Assembly (NCBI GenBank): GCA_016722045.1
Contig: JADKGY010000035.1
Location: 127,602 to 191,601 of the forward strand
Source: Candidatus Opimibacter skivensis
GTDB lineage: Bacteria > Bacteroidota > Bacteroidia > Chitinophagales > Saprospiraceae
DNA: 64,000 nucleotides
Direction of reading: 5' to 3'
The translations under genes and the position numbers were made by a program. Of the stretch, positions 1 to 9,442 are shown piece by piece. The notes below the pieces were generated by a model. The model had not been told where the DNA came from, ran no database searches, and saw only the letters and a program-made list of their open reading frames with translations. Each line of letters starts with the position of its first letter. Position 1 is the first letter of the stretch.

Positions 1-11
1 AATAATAAATT

Positions 12-284
12 CTACCATGTCTGACTTCTCCATCGTTCCAGGGAAGGAATACTTTTAGTAAAAAATCCCGCCAGGAAACCCGGAAAGCCCATGCTCTTCA
101 GCTTATCTTTTACAAAGGCCTGCATTTTCTGAGGCGTATCTATGTCAGGATTATTAAATTTCCCTGCAGTATAACATTTGCTGCAATATTTCAGGCTTTT
201 TGTGCCATCTGCTTCTGTGCCGCCACCTTCAGTATCTTTCTTTAATGGCATTCCACAACTTTGACAGTTTTTGTAAACATTCAT
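12..284 (-). CDS. Small zinc-ribbon domain protein
   Basis: The product is 90 residues if translation starts at the ATG at 284. A longer frame opens at 323 but would overlap the likely promoter of the divergent gene at 326. The N-terminus holds CQSCGMPL and then CSKCY about 25 residues later, a four-cysteine arrangement typical of the putative zinc-ribbon domain found in small Bacteroidota proteins. The rest (PQKMQAFVKDKLKSMGFPGFLAGFFTKSIPSLERW) is amphipathic and has no catalytic motif I recognise. Zinc binding is inferred from the cysteines, and the cellular role is unknown. It is transcribed divergently from the cyclase-family gene with only 41 nt between them. Confidence 0.7.
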   Translation of the reverse strand: MNVYKNCQSCGMPLKKDTEGGGTEADGTKSLKYCSKCYTAGKFNNPDIDTPQKMQAFVKDKLKSMGFPGFLAGFFTKSIPSLERWRSQTW

Positions 285-325
285 AATCGATCTGTTTTGA
301 AAATTAAATATACTTATTTTCACCT

Positions 326-976
326 ATGGAATATATCGACCTTAGTCATACCGTATTTGATGGATTGATCACGTACAAAGGACTACCCGCTCCCGTGATT
401 TGCGATTACCTGAGCAGGGAAGCATCTAAATCCTTCTATGAAGAAGGTACATCCTTTCAGATCGGACGCATTGATATGGTGGCGAATACGGGAACGTATA
501 TTGATTGCCCTTCTCATCGGTATCACGATGGCCATGATTTATCTGAAATCCATATTGATCAGGTGGCCAATTTACCTGCTATCCTCATCAATGCTTTAGG
601 ACATCAGGCCATCGGCCCTGAATTCTTTTTCCATCTCAATTTAACGGGCAAAGCCATATTAGTACACACAGGCTGGTCTATGCATTGGAACACAACTCAC
701 TATTTTTCAGGTCATCCCTTCCTGACAGAAGCAGCTGCTGTCTATCTGAAAGAAAATGGTGTTGTCCTTGTAGGTATTGATAGTCACAACATCGATGACA
801 CTTCAGGTAATCGACGACCCGTACATTCCATTTTATTAGGCGCCAATATTCTGATCGTCGAACATCTTACAAACCTTGATCAGATCCCTGCAAGTGAATT
901 CTTATTTTCCGCAGTGCCACCGAAAGTAAAAGGAATGGGCACATTCCCCGTGAGAGCATTTGCAACCAAATTTTGA
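326..976 (+). CDS. Cyclase-family metal-dependent hydrolase (kynurenine formamidase-like)
   Basis: A 216-residue protein of the cyclase/kynurenine formamidase family. The signature region is visible: DLSH near the start, then DCPSHRYHDGHDLSEI around residues 55-70, which carries the His/Asp metal ligands (HxxxDG type). Later come LVHTGWS and VGIDSHNIDDTSG, matching the conserved family core. Members hydrolyse amides or lactones, for example N-formylkynurenine, with a divalent metal. The substrate here cannot be told from sequence, because no tryptophan-catabolism gene is adjacent. Length is normal for the family. The stop TGA lies inside the first unit of a GATTTGR heptamer array. Confidence 0.85.
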   Translation: MEYIDLSHTVFDGLITYKGLPAPVICDYLSREASKSFYEEGTSFQIGRIDMVANTGTYIDCPSHRYHDGHDLSEIHIDQVANLPAILINALGHQAIGPEFFFHLNLTGKAILVHTGWSMHWNTTHYFSGHPFLTEAAAVYLKENGVVLVGIDSHNIDDTSGNRRPVHSILLGANILIVEHLTNLDQIPASEFLFSAVPPKVKGMGTFPVRAFATKF

Positions 977-1000
977 TTTGGGATTTGAGATTTGAGATTA
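975..1000 (+). repeat. Heptamer array overlapping a stop codon (GATTTGR)
   Basis: About 3.7 units of GATTTGG/GATTTGA begin at 975, inside the TGA stop (974-976) of the upstream gene. The sense strand carries TGA in the units. It is one of several stop-anchored arrays in this window. Confidence 0.75.
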
Positions 1001-1018
1001 TAATAAAACGAAAATCTA

Positions 1019-1057
1019 TCTTAATAAATCATAAATTTTCTTAATAAATCCGCGTCC
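1019..1057 (-). repeat. Dispersed repeat copy, GGACGCGGATTT family
   Basis: On the minus strand this reads GGACGCGGATTTATTAAG followed by an AT-rich tail. Related copies lie at 23965-24003, 39217-39250 with an inverted partner at 39304-39326, and 47160-47191. All are intergenic. Origin unknown. Confidence 0.6.
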
Positions 1058-1117
1058 TCTTTTTTGCACCACTTAGGAACTTAAGATCACATAAGAAAGT
1101 CACTTAGGAAAAAAAAC

Positions 1118-1154
1118 CGATCACTCGATCACCTGATCACCTGATCACTCGATC
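1118..1154 (-). repeat. Octamer array after a stop codon (GTGATCRR type)
   Basis: About 4.6 units of an 8-nt repeat (CGATCACT, CGATCACC, TGATCACC) lie 5 nt past the stop of the minus-strand cyclase gene. Because the period is 8, TGA on the sense strand falls in all three frames. The same octamer type recurs at 21585-21649. Confidence 0.75.
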
Positions 1155-1158
1155 TTTT

Positions 1159-3399
1159 TTATTTCCCGATCAACTTCTTATACGCGGGATCATCTTTCAA
1201 TGACAACAGATCCGGATCTTGCGTAAACGTTTCCCATGTTAAAAACTTCTCTCCCTTTTGCAATGAAGCTTCAAGTAAGGAAATAGCCTTTTCTTTGTCG
1301 CCCAGTAGTGCATAGATACGACCCTGGAAATATTCTGTGGCTCCATATTCAAAATCAACACGCATACTTTCCAGTTTTGATATTGTCTTTAAAGCCTCAG
1401 TGGTATTGCCCGTACGCGCATAGATCATTCCCATTTCAGCTACGATAAGCCAGGGTTCCCTGCGCGTAAGAGGAATGGATGTTTTATAATATTTCAAACT
1501 CTTTTCCAACTGATCGTCGAGATAATAACTTCTGGCTAACATTCGTCCGTTTTTAGAGGGATCTATCGCATATATTGCAATGGCTCGTTCAGCATAATAT
1601 AATGAAAGTGATTTCTCTCCCCGAAGCAGGAACAGCCGGCCGGTCAGATAATTGAGATATTCCCATCTTTCATCCTTCGGAAGTTTTGCTTTGGCCTCAT
1701 TTATCAATTGATTGATATGCATTGTATCCCTTTTCCAGACATCATACATGATCATCATTCCGTAGGACAGACGTGAATAAAGAGCCCCATTAAGTTTCGG
1801 AGCCAGTTGATCCGCTGTTTTCATATTACCGGATTCGAGCGCTGCCCACATCGCAAGGGCCAATCGTTCCGCGCAATACGAACATCCTTCCACATGAAGA
1901 CTATCAAACGGAATCTCATTAAAAAATTCAAGGGCTTTGGCAGGATCATTTTTATACATCAAGGCCAGCACCATTGCTGAATTATTGGTGAACATATCCA
2001 TTGAATCCTTTGCATATTCCTTCATGTAATAATTATAGGCCTCCTTATTCTTTCCCTCAACATCAGCCGTATGATAATCAAGTAAATTTCTCTCCCGATC
2101 ATCCAGCTCTGTAAATTTCTTTCGCATCGCCTTGATAGTATCCTGGGCTGCAACATTATTACCTTCATTAAAAAAATAATCCAGCATCAAAAAGTATGGA
2201 TCAATAAATTTATGATCAAGTTTTATTGCATTATTCAGTTGCTCAAAAACAAATTCCTTGTCATTGGTACGCCAAGCACTTCGAGCCGCGAGATAAGCCT
2301 TGTAAGCTTCATAGTTTGGGGCCGACAGCATGCGATCATCACGACTGGCCCAGTATCCTTTGATTTGATCTGACATGGCCTTGATACAATCCATTGGGTT
2401 AGCTGATGTACATTTTACATCTTCTAATTTAATGTCAAGGACATCACCTGTTTCAAGATTTTTGAAGAACCCAGCCATCAATAATGTGTCCAGTTTAGGA
2501 CCTATCAGATAATAGGCGGCCTCCACTATATTGACAGCACCGGTCAACGCAGCATATTGTTTTTTGCCTCTATTTGATGAAATATCTATTTCGGCCAATT
2601 TGATCATCTCGCTTGCAGACCCATACGAAACAACATGTGCCTTCGGTGTAGCACTCAATTCTTTTGTAATCCAGTGAGAGGCCATCTGACCGATTTGATC
2701 CAAAGATGCATCGCCGGTATTATTTGCAAATACGGGCACTGAAATAGATTCCTGTTCAAAATTATTTTGCAACGTAGTTTTTGGCAATTGCTGCTTAATA
2801 AACCAAAAGACTACGATAGCGAGACCAATGATGGCTGCATAGCGCAATAAAAGATTCAGATTCTTAATCTTCCTCCGTTGTGATGGCACAGCCAGACCTT
2901 CATTGGTGACAGCAAGAATTTCAATAGGCGTCGAAATATTTTTCAACCGGACCTCCCCAAGTGATTTCGTCCTGATATCAGGATGATTTGCTATCTCAGT
3001 TTGTACTCGATGAGATATTAAGATGCTATTGGGTATACCGGTAGACTGAATACGAGAAGCAATATTGACCCCATCACCAAAAACAGTATTGTCTTTAAAT
3101 ACAATATCGCCCACATGTATTCCGATTCGAACAGGCACAGGTTCCCCGGATCGATACGCTTTTTGCATCTCTATCGCACAGTACACAGCATCCACGGCAC
3201 TGTCATAGATCGAAAGGCTCCCATCACCATAAAACTGAACAACCTTTCCATTAAACTGTGCTGTGTATTGCTCGAGAAACTGCCGGTGAGAGGAGACTTT
3301 TGTCAAAGCCCCTTTCTCGTTTTGCTGCACCATGGCAGAATAGCCCTCGATATCCGTAAACATGACAGCAGCCAGCTTTCTTACTTCCTTATCTTGCAT
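1159..3399 (-). CDS. Adenylate/guanylate cyclase-domain protein with membrane helix and TPR region
   Basis: A 746-residue protein. Residues 1-175 form a class III nucleotide cyclase domain: AAVMFTDIEGYS and FYGDGSLSIYDS carry the two metal-binding aspartates, and VRIGIHVGDIVFKDNTVFGDGVNIASRI is the conserved core. A single hydrophobic segment follows near residues 182-200 (LLLRYAAIIGLAIVVFWF). The rest contains an adenylate-cyclase-associated region and repeated TPR-like helices from about residue 360 to the end. It probably makes cAMP or cGMP on the cytoplasmic face; substrate choice cannot be decided. A TATCTTTG element at 3425-3432 (minus strand) resembles the Bacteroidota -7 box, but I saw no good upstream TTTG. 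A second cyclase lies at 43784-45181. Confidence 0.85.
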   Translation of the reverse strand: MQDKEVRKLAAVMFTDIEGYSAMVQQNEKGALTKVSSHRQFLEQYTAQFNGKVVQFYGDGSLSIYDSAVDAVYCAIEMQKAYRSGEPVPVRIGIHVGDIVFKDNTVFGDGVNIASRIQSTGIPNSILISHRVQTEIANHPDIRTKSLGEVRLKNISTPIEILAVTNEGLAVPSQRRKIKNLNLLLRYAAIIGLAIVVFWFIKQQLPKTTLQNNFEQESISVPVFANNTGDASLDQIGQMASHWITKELSATPKAHVVSYGSASEMIKLAEIDISSNRGKKQYAALTGAVNIVEAAYYLIGPKLDTLLMAGFFKNLETGDVLDIKLEDVKCTSANPMDCIKAMSDQIKGYWASRDDRMLSAPNYEAYKAYLAARSAWRTNDKEFVFEQLNNAIKLDHKFIDPYFLMLDYFFNEGNNVAAQDTIKAMRKKFTELDDRERNLLDYHTADVEGKNKEAYNYYMKEYAKDSMDMFTNNSAMVLALMYKNDPAKALEFFNEIPFDSLHVEGCSYCAERLALAMWAALESGNMKTADQLAPKLNGALYSRLSYGMMIMYDVWKRDTMHINQLINEAKAKLPKDERWEYLNYLTGRLFLLRGEKSLSLYYAERAIAIYAIDPSKNGRMLARSYYLDDQLEKSLKYYKTSIPLTRREPWLIVAEMGMIYARTGNTTEALKTISKLESMRVDFEYGATEYFQGRIYALLGDKEKAISLLEASLQKGEKFLTWETFTQDPDLLSLKDDPAYKKLIGK

Positions 3400-3680
3400 T
3401 GAGTTCTGTTAGGCGCGATACCTTCAAAGATATTGAATAATAATTTGGCTTATTTTCCTGACATCTGAAATAAAGGATTAAATAATTATATTTACGAAAT
3501 TAACGCACAGATCTATAATCCCTGATCGTATCTGTTTTCTGTTAATGTCAAATCATTCCTTCATTATCCGGAATTTTTTGCACTTGCATTCCCTGCTTTT
3601 ACTAGTTCCATTACTTTTAGGCTACACTCCTGAACACCACATTGATGACGATTAATTCACTCCTTTAAATATTAATCAAA

Positions 3681-4133
3681 ATGAAACTCGGAAAAATTGC
3701 TATTGCTGCGTTAGCCGCTACCGTATTTATGTTTCTCACTGACGGACTTTGGTACGGTATTATCATGAAAGATAGTATGACCCCTATGCCTGGTGCCAGA
3801 CCGGAACCGGATATGGTGTGGCTTGTCCTGGGGATGCTGATCTATTGTATTGCTTTCGCGTATGTCTTCGTCATGGGACAAGGTAGTGGCTCTCCTGTAG
3901 GAGAGGGCACACGTTTTGGTATCTGGGCTACGCTTTTTGTCTGGATCCCGATGGGGTTCTTTTGGTATGCTTTGATAGCTGCAGCACCGTTGCAGGAATA
4001 TTTGATCGACGATGTTTTTCGTCTCGTACAAACCATCATTATCGGTATCATCGTAGCGTATCTGACCGGCATGAGCGGCCACCGGGGTGGTGAAGTGACT
4101 CCAGGAAAGGGGGCCACAGGTGGTGATGATTGA
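3681..4133 (+). CDS. Four-helix integral membrane protein of unknown function
   Basis: A 150-residue protein with four hydrophobic segments: residues about 5-28, 47-69, 79-103 and 116-134. The C-terminus is short, glycine-rich and acidic (GKGATGGDD). The layout recalls the small DUF1761-like membrane proteins, but no diagnostic motif is seen, so I do not assign the family. It is a single-gene unit: the upstream gene is divergent and a strong hairpin terminator follows 18 nt after the stop. Confidence 0.7.
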   Translation: MKLGKIAIAALAATVFMFLTDGLWYGIIMKDSMTPMPGARPEPDMVWLVLGMLIYCIAFAYVFVMGQGSGSPVGEGTRFGIWATLFVWIPMGFFWYALIAAAPLQEYLIDDVFRLVQTIIIGIIVAYLTGMSGHRGGEVTPGKGATGGDD

Positions 4134-4151
4134 TTCTGAGCCAACTTAGTG

Positions 4152-4195
4152 TTAAATAAAAATGGACAGCTGATCAGTTGTCCATTTTTATTTAA
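4152..4195. terminator. Bidirectional hairpin terminator
   Basis: Perfect 17-bp arms (TTAAATAAAAATGGACA and its complement) surround a CTGATCAG palindrome, so nearly all 44 nt can pair. A T-run lies within the 3' arm. It ends the plus-strand membrane-protein gene. Confidence 0.75.
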
Positions 4196-4204
4196 TACGC
4201 TGAC

Positions 4205-4450
4205 GTTCGAGTGTCTCCGACCTCGAACTACCGAAAATCATCCTTGTTCGAGGCAATCTAAGATTTAAATTTAAGAGTACGGACAGGTCGCGACCTTCCG
4301 CAATAGCTTTCTTGCCCGATGTCAGACTAAGATTTAAATTTAAGAGTACGGACAGGTCGCGACCTGTCCGTACTCTTAAATTTAAATCTTAATGTTTCTG
4401 AAGTTCGAGTGCCTCCGACCTGTCCGTACTCTTAAATTAAAATCTTTATG
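4205..4450. repeat. Cluster of dispersed palindromic elements
   Basis: This holds a GTTCGAG...CTCGAAC inverted repeat (4205-4228), a partial copy of the GTACGGACAGGTCG element (about 4259-4297), a spacerless perfect 64-bp palindrome at 4328-4391 (32-bp arms, centre between 4359 and 4360), and another partial copy to about 4447. Relatives are at 37717-37872. No coding potential is seen in this 326-nt gap. Confidence 0.85.
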
Positions 4451-4460
4451 TTCTCGTTGA

Positions 4461-7400
4461 TCACAATTCCTCAGACATTATCTTCCATACTGTATGTGTA
4501 TCCCTGGTACCATGCGGCGTGATAAAATACCCAAAGTGATGATTAGATACCGGTTCCGGAATGATGTTTTGCATTTTACGTCCTTCCCATAGTTCTTTGC
4601 ACTGCAGACTTTTCACCGGCGCGAATAAATCATTTGGCTCGTTATTATTCATTGCCTTCCCCAGTCTGAGTTGAGCACTTTGTATAAACCCATCAAAGCC
4701 ACTTCCTTCAATATTCAACCCTGCCGCATCGGCAGAAATCACCGTGTAGCGAACACCGGGATCCTGGCTGCTATTGAGCCTGTTGATAAAATCAGATGAC
4801 GGATCTATCTGCGCTATCGATCCGCTCAGATCTGTAGCTCCTTTCAAAAACTTAAGTAGTATACCTGAAAAAGGAACAATCTTCGGAATGAAATTAATCG
4901 CCAGATCCAAAAATGATTTCGCCCATTTCAGATAGCCATCAATCTTGCCGTATGAAGATCCATTATTAGGTGTGCCTACCAATACACAATGATCGATGTA
5001 CTTATTTCCTCCTTCTTGTTCGACAATCCATCGTGCTATCAATCCACCGATCGAATGACTGATGATCGTGATCTTCCGATCATCCTTTCCAAAACCAAGA
5101 TCCTCAAGTGCTTTTTTCAATGCAGTAGCCGTCTCTAAAAGCGGTGTATTAAGGCTTTCATAATCATAAACAAGAATGAGATCATAGGCATCGATCTTTT
5201 CAGCAGGAAGATTATCTTTCAAAGCATTCACCATACCCAGGCCATCACCACCGAAGCCATGAAGTACCAACAATACTTTTTTCGCTTTCGATACTTTAAG
5301 GCCAAGACTTTCACGAGTAAGTTCCAGTGTTCCATCCGCCTTTTTATCAACATACCTCAATTGATTGACATCCTGCTGGCCCAGTATGAGTTTACACAAT
5401 GTCATTTTTAGTGTTTGAAATATGCCTCGCTCACCAGATGCACCGGGATCGGAAGTGACCATCTGTGGTATTTCTCTGACTCTGATATGTGTCCCTTGTT
5501 CATCCGATACCGTGTCGCCGATCACGTGAAAAAACTTACCATCAAAAGCGACGGGAAGGATCACCTCATTGTCATTCATGATTTGCTTAAGCGATATTTC
5601 CAGCGGTTCGTTTTCAAGCGAAGATGGATCTGCCAATTCGATGTTATTGATCTCAATCACATTTTGTGATAGTGTGCTTCGGCTTGGACTGAAATCTACC
5701 ATTTGCATCTGTTCATTCTGCAATCGTGCAAATGCGTGGATCGGACCACCACTTCTTGAATTTAATTCGGCCTGTCCGATACTGACAGAGCCTTTCACTG
5801 ATGGATGTGCTTTGATTGTGATATTCCCATCAGCAAGAGATATGTTATTCGTAGGATTCAATGTATTGTCCTGGCGTACCATTGTCACTGCGATCATCTT
5901 GGATGTCCAGTCATCAAATACTTTCTGAGGTGTAGGTTCGCCAAGTATATCACGATGTATGCCCAATCCACTTTGAAGAAATTGTTGATGATCCAAAGGT
6001 TCGGTAGTGACCAACAATTTAAAATAACAAGTGTCCTCTACATCATTTTTTGCAGGACCCCAACCCAAGGTCTTCTTCCACAACGGAAGCTCCACATGTG
6101 ATTTGTCCTCATATTCAAAAGCCCTGTAGACAATCTCTTCACCCGGACATGAAATCGAATAATCAAATGCTATAAATAGTAAATAGAAATATAAAGGTTG
6201 TTGAATATTCTCAAGATGCACGACAGGACGAAATGCAGGAAAACGATTTTCCAGTTCTTCACTCTTTGCAAATATCCGGACCTGAGGTTCAGTATGTTTT
6301 TTAATCTCTCCGGCCTCATTGATTTCGTGCAATTCAAATCGGCACATATCTGCCACTTTCGATGAGCGGCTTTTGTTTTCCAATTCAATGATCCGTCGCC
6401 AATGCACTATTTTATCCAATGCATCCATCACGGTGATCATATGCTCAGGACTGCTGCCATCCGTGACAAATGCTTTTCTGTTTTTGTCAAGATCCATCAC
6501 GGTGATGCCGCTCTGATCGGCTATGACTTCAATGGAGGCCTTGTCATCTTTCTGAGCCCAAAGTATATTTTTTGATTTCAGACTTTCATTTGATGTGATC
6601 GATTGTATGATCTGAGCATCTCCTGTCAACTTCACTATTTCAGCAGGCGCAGGTAAATGTCGGATCGTAGCACAATACGTTGGTTTATCACTGACTAAAC
6701 TCTTCAAAAAACTACTCACACCCAGATTGCCTTCAATATCAATTTTGCTCAATTGAGCACCGACTGATTTGATGACTGCTGTACTGACGTGTTTCTTTTC
6801 GGGTGGTGATGTATAAATATCAAGTTCGATAGGACTGGACGGTGCTGTAGGTAAACCATGTATAGCGCCGCACTTGACATACCAGTCTCCGTCTTTGACG
6901 ATCACTTCGTACACATCACGCTCACCCGTCGGCGAACCTTCAAGGAATCGAACATATGGATCAAAATTCTGAATGGTTTCGAACTGTGGGGTTTGATTTT
7001 CACGCGTCTGCTCGACTGTGGATCTGGCGCGAATAAAAAGATCTGTGTAACTCAGATTTCCTTTTGAGGCCTCAAGTGCTTTGATCAGACCAGATGTAAA
7101 TGCTCCACCCTGAGGAAGGTCTCCCGCCAATTGTACACTCTTGCACGCAGTAAGAAGCACGTGCCTTGCAGAAGGTACTTCAAGTGTTTTTTGTTTCGCA
7201 TAATAGCCATTGACATATGAATCCAGCGTACGTGTGCCTCCTGTGGATGGCGCATTACGAACGCCCCATTCAATATTCGAACCTGCATCACGAGTGCCGG
7301 ATCCGCTATGACAACAATCGAGAGAGACGACAATATGCGGAGGACCAGCCGGGTTTTTTGTTGCGAGTTCGTTGAGCAGTACTGCCAGTTCTTTATCGGC

Positions 7401-7757
7401 CAGATTATTGGCTCCACCGATACGGCTGTCGATGCAGATTAAAGTCTGGTCTTTCCCATTGGGTTCCAATGCCAGGAATTCAGGGGCTGTCTTTTCCTCA
7501 CTACCATGGCCACTGTAATGAAACCAGGCTACATCATCAGGACCTGCCGCACCGAGATGATCACGGAAACCACTGATAATATTGGCATATGTGGCGGTTT
7601 CATTCTCCAATATTTTGATTTTGAGATTAAAATCCTTTGCACAATAGTCATTGAGGTATCCTTCGATCTGGTTGATATCCTTGATGCAGCCGTTCAATTT
7701 CGGAAGAGGAGCGGGGTAGTCATTGATGCCGACGAGAAGGACGTATAGATTTTTCAT
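4461..7757 (-). CDS. Caspase-like (C14) protease fused to lipase-type alpha/beta hydrolase
   Basis: A 1098-residue two-enzyme fusion. Residues 1-265 are a caspase/metacaspase-like domain: LLVGINDYP at the start, catalytic His84 in FHYSGHGS and Cys149 in SLDCCHSGSGT. The middle (about 280-780) is beta-rich with no motif I know. Residues about 790-1098 are an alpha/beta hydrolase: LVLHGFGGDG (oxyanion region), nucleophile Ser902 in ISHSIGG, then NDLFAPVKS (acid, about Asp1043) and SNHHFGYF (about His1073-1074), a lipase-like triad. No signal peptide is seen, so it is probably cytoplasmic. It lies 109 nt downstream of the HipA-like gene on the same strand. Inference: the protease half may control release or activity of the hydrolase half. 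Metacaspase-like specificity (Arg/Lys or other) cannot be told. Confidence 0.85.
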   Translation of the reverse strand: MKNLYVLLVGINDYPAPLPKLNGCIKDINQIEGYLNDYCAKDFNLKIKILENETATYANIISGFRDHLGAAGPDDVAWFHYSGHGSEEKTAPEFLALEPNGKDQTLICIDSRIGGANNLADKELAVLLNELATKNPAGPPHIVVSLDCCHSGSGTRDAGSNIEWGVRNAPSTGGTRTLDSYVNGYYAKQKTLEVPSARHVLLTACKSVQLAGDLPQGGAFTSGLIKALEASKGNLSYTDLFIRARSTVEQTRENQTPQFETIQNFDPYVRFLEGSPTGERDVYEVIVKDGDWYVKCGAIHGLPTAPSSPIELDIYTSPPEKKHVSTAVIKSVGAQLSKIDIEGNLGVSSFLKSLVSDKPTYCATIRHLPAPAEIVKLTGDAQIIQSITSNESLKSKNILWAQKDDKASIEVIADQSGITVMDLDKNRKAFVTDGSSPEHMITVMDALDKIVHWRRIIELENKSRSSKVADMCRFELHEINEAGEIKKHTEPQVRIFAKSEELENRFPAFRPVVHLENIQQPLYFYLLFIAFDYSISCPGEEIVYRAFEYEDKSHVELPLWKKTLGWGPAKNDVEDTCYFKLLVTTEPLDHQQFLQSGLGIHRDILGEPTPQKVFDDWTSKMIAVTMVRQDNTLNPTNNISLADGNITIKAHPSVKGSVSIGQAELNSRSGGPIHAFARLQNEQMQMVDFSPSRSTLSQNVIEINNIELADPSSLENEPLEISLKQIMNDNEVILPVAFDGKFFHVIGDTVSDEQGTHIRVREIPQMVTSDPGASGERGIFQTLKMTLCKLILGQQDVNQLRYVDKKADGTLELTRESLGLKVSKAKKVLLVLHGFGGDGLGMVNALKDNLPAEKIDAYDLILVYDYESLNTPLLETATALKKALEDLGFGKDDRKITIISHSIGGLIARWIVEQEGGNKYIDHCVLVGTPNNGSSYGKIDGYLKWAKSFLDLAINFIPKIVPFSGILLKFLKGATDLSGSIAQIDPSSDFINRLNSSQDPGVRYTVISADAAGLNIEGSGFDGFIQSAQLRLGKAMNNNEPNDLFAPVKSLQCKELWEGRKMQNIIPEPVSNHHFGYFITPHGTRDTHTVWKIMSEEL

Positions 7758-7866
7758 GTTGATTCAGATTTGATACAATGCGGCGGGAAATTACATTTTC
7801 TGTAGCATTGAAAGAGGAGAAAATATATAAAATTAAAGGTAGAGAAATAAGAGCTTACAAACTCAT

Positions 7867-9117
7867 TTAATACCTGAATGCGGCACTCATCAATTCTTGT
7901 TCTCCTCGTGAAATTCCAATCCGTGTTGCAAACTTTTTCCAATCACGCACAGTAGTTTTTATTTCTTTTATGATGGTATTCATCTCAGCATTTGTAAGTT
8001 GAAAATATTCTCCTACACTTTTCGCCAGATCAAAGTCCAGTGCATTATTATGTGAATCAATATTCAAAGCAAGTCCATGTTTATCTACTGAAGGATTGAT
8101 ATCATAAGCAGGGGATAAAATCCAGCCTTTATCTGTCAGGATAAACCCATGATTCCGTAAGTGATCATCTGTATTGGAAACAGAAATATGAAAAACAATT
8201 CGACGCCAGAGCTGGTGCAAATCTTTTTTATTCCTTGCTCCATGATACTGAATGAATTCAGCAATATCCAGATAGCCTGGTGGATTGTCTTTGATGGTGT
8301 CTTCATTATGTCCTGTCATCGTCATCGCAGATGCAAAATGGATGCGTTCACCCTGCTGCCGGTCAAAACGTCTTGAAAAAAAAGTATGAAATTTTCCCGC
8401 CACTTTTTCAATTCTCGATTCAGGCATCAATACACCACATTGAAATGCCAATTTGCTTGTTAAATATTCCCATGCTGCTTTGTCTATTGTATCACCCTTT
8501 GATGGAAACTTGGCAATCCACAACTGCCCGTCGACATTTGTAACATTTGCTTTTGGACGTGCCCCACCCAATGAAGAACCCGGTGCCATCAATATAGCAA
8601 GCCATTTTTTTACTTCTGCACTGTCTCCATCACTTTCCAACACCTCGGCTCCATGTTGCAGATCTCTAATACTTGTCCAGGGTGGTGTAGGCATATGATG
8701 ACTGTCATCCAGAAAAGGCCCTTCCTTGTCCAACTTAAATCGCAATGCACCCATCCTGGTATTGTCATATACACCAAGTAAAAAATCAATATCGTGTAAA
8801 ACTGGTGGCGGTTTACCAGCCTCTTTGGCGATCTGTGCTGCCCGACGCTTCATTAAAGTCCTTCCCCAGGTATCGGGCATCGAATCCATGAACATTCCAA
8901 AATTCTCTTTACCCATCGGGTATTGTTGACCTGAATACCAGCCAATATCAGGATCAAGTAAATGCTGTTCCCTGGAATGAATCCACTCGTGATCATACTC
9001 AAAACTAAATGCCTTTTTACCCTTCGCCTGTTGCGCACTGAGTACACCAATACATTTTGGTTCCGGCATCCCTAGCCAATGCGCATATACCAATATGCTG
9101 GTCCTAACAGGTGCCAT
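7867..9117 (-). CDS. hipA: HipA-like serine/threonine kinase toxin
   Basis: A 416-residue HipA-family protein, close to the usual length. Visible motifs are the N-terminal HipA region (GVLSAQQAKGKKAFSFEYD), the P-loop-like GSSLGGARPKA, the catalytic block SNTDDHLRNHGFI and the metal-binding segment LSPAYDINP, all in family order. HipA kinases phosphorylate aminoacyl-tRNA synthetases (GltX in E. coli) and cause growth arrest; the target here is unknown. The start is 2 nt after the stop of the HipB-like gene, so the two are surely co-transcribed, with antitoxin first. The caspase-hydrolase gene follows on the same strand. Kinase residues look intact, so it is probably active. Confidence 0.9.
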   Translation of the reverse strand: MAPVRTSILVYAHWLGMPEPKCIGVLSAQQAKGKKAFSFEYDHEWIHSREQHLLDPDIGWYSGQQYPMGKENFGMFMDSMPDTWGRTLMKRRAAQIAKEAGKPPPVLHDIDFLLGVYDNTRMGALRFKLDKEGPFLDDSHHMPTPPWTSIRDLQHGAEVLESDGDSAEVKKWLAILMAPGSSLGGARPKANVTNVDGQLWIAKFPSKGDTIDKAAWEYLTSKLAFQCGVLMPESRIEKVAGKFHTFFSRRFDRQQGERIHFASAMTMTGHNEDTIKDNPPGYLDIAEFIQYHGARNKKDLHQLWRRIVFHISVSNTDDHLRNHGFILTDKGWILSPAYDINPSVDKHGLALNIDSHNNALDFDLAKSVGEYFQLTNAEMNTIIKEIKTTVRDWKKFATRIGISRGEQELMSAAFRY

Positions 9118-9119
9118 GA

Positions 9120-9416
9120 TTATTTATTTCCAATTAAATCGAGGTCCTGCAATTTTCTTCCATATTCATCATCTGCCGCCAGTTTCAGAAAATCATCCTG
9201 CAACCCTAATACGCGAAGAGTATTGAAGTAGGCTGACACGGAAACAGTTCCGCTGCCTTTCTCAATTTTGTATAGAGTTGTTCGATCAATACCAGCACGT
9301 TCAGCCACTTGCAGTGTGGTTAATTTTCTGCGTTTTCTGGCTAACCTAATGTTTTCTCCTACCTTTTCCAATACCTTTTGATATTTCGGAAATAATACCT
9401 GCTTTTTACGACTCAT
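9120..9416 (-). CDS. hipB: HipB-like XRE-family antitoxin/repressor
   Basis: A helix-turn-helix protein of 98 residues from the ATG at 9416. A longer frame opens at 9509, but the predicted promoter and operator lie between the two starts, so I prefer the shorter form. The HTH is clear: VGENIRLARKRRKLTTLQVAERAGIDRTTLYKIEKG. The C-terminus (DDEYGRKLQDLDLIGNK) is polar, as expected for a degradable antitoxin tail. Expected role: bind and neutralise the downstream HipA-like kinase and repress the operon. A TTGTGG-N8-CCACAA inverted repeat 6 nt upstream of the start is a good candidate operator. Confidence 0.85.
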   Translation of the reverse strand: MSRKKQVLFPKYQKVLEKVGENIRLARKRRKLTTLQVAERAGIDRTTLYKIEKGSGTVSVSAYFNTLRVLGLQDDFLKLAADDEYGRKLQDLDLIGNK

Positions 9417-9422
9417 TACAAA

Positions 9423-9442
9423 TTGTGGTATATTATCCACAA
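9423..9442. promoter_or_regulatory. Probable HipB operator
   Basis: Perfect inverted repeat TTGTGG-TATATTAT-CCACAA, 6 nt upstream of the hipB-like start. The 8-nt spacer matches the architecture of E. coli HipB operators (TATCC-N8-GGATA), though the half-site differs. Binding is inferred. Confidence 0.55.
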
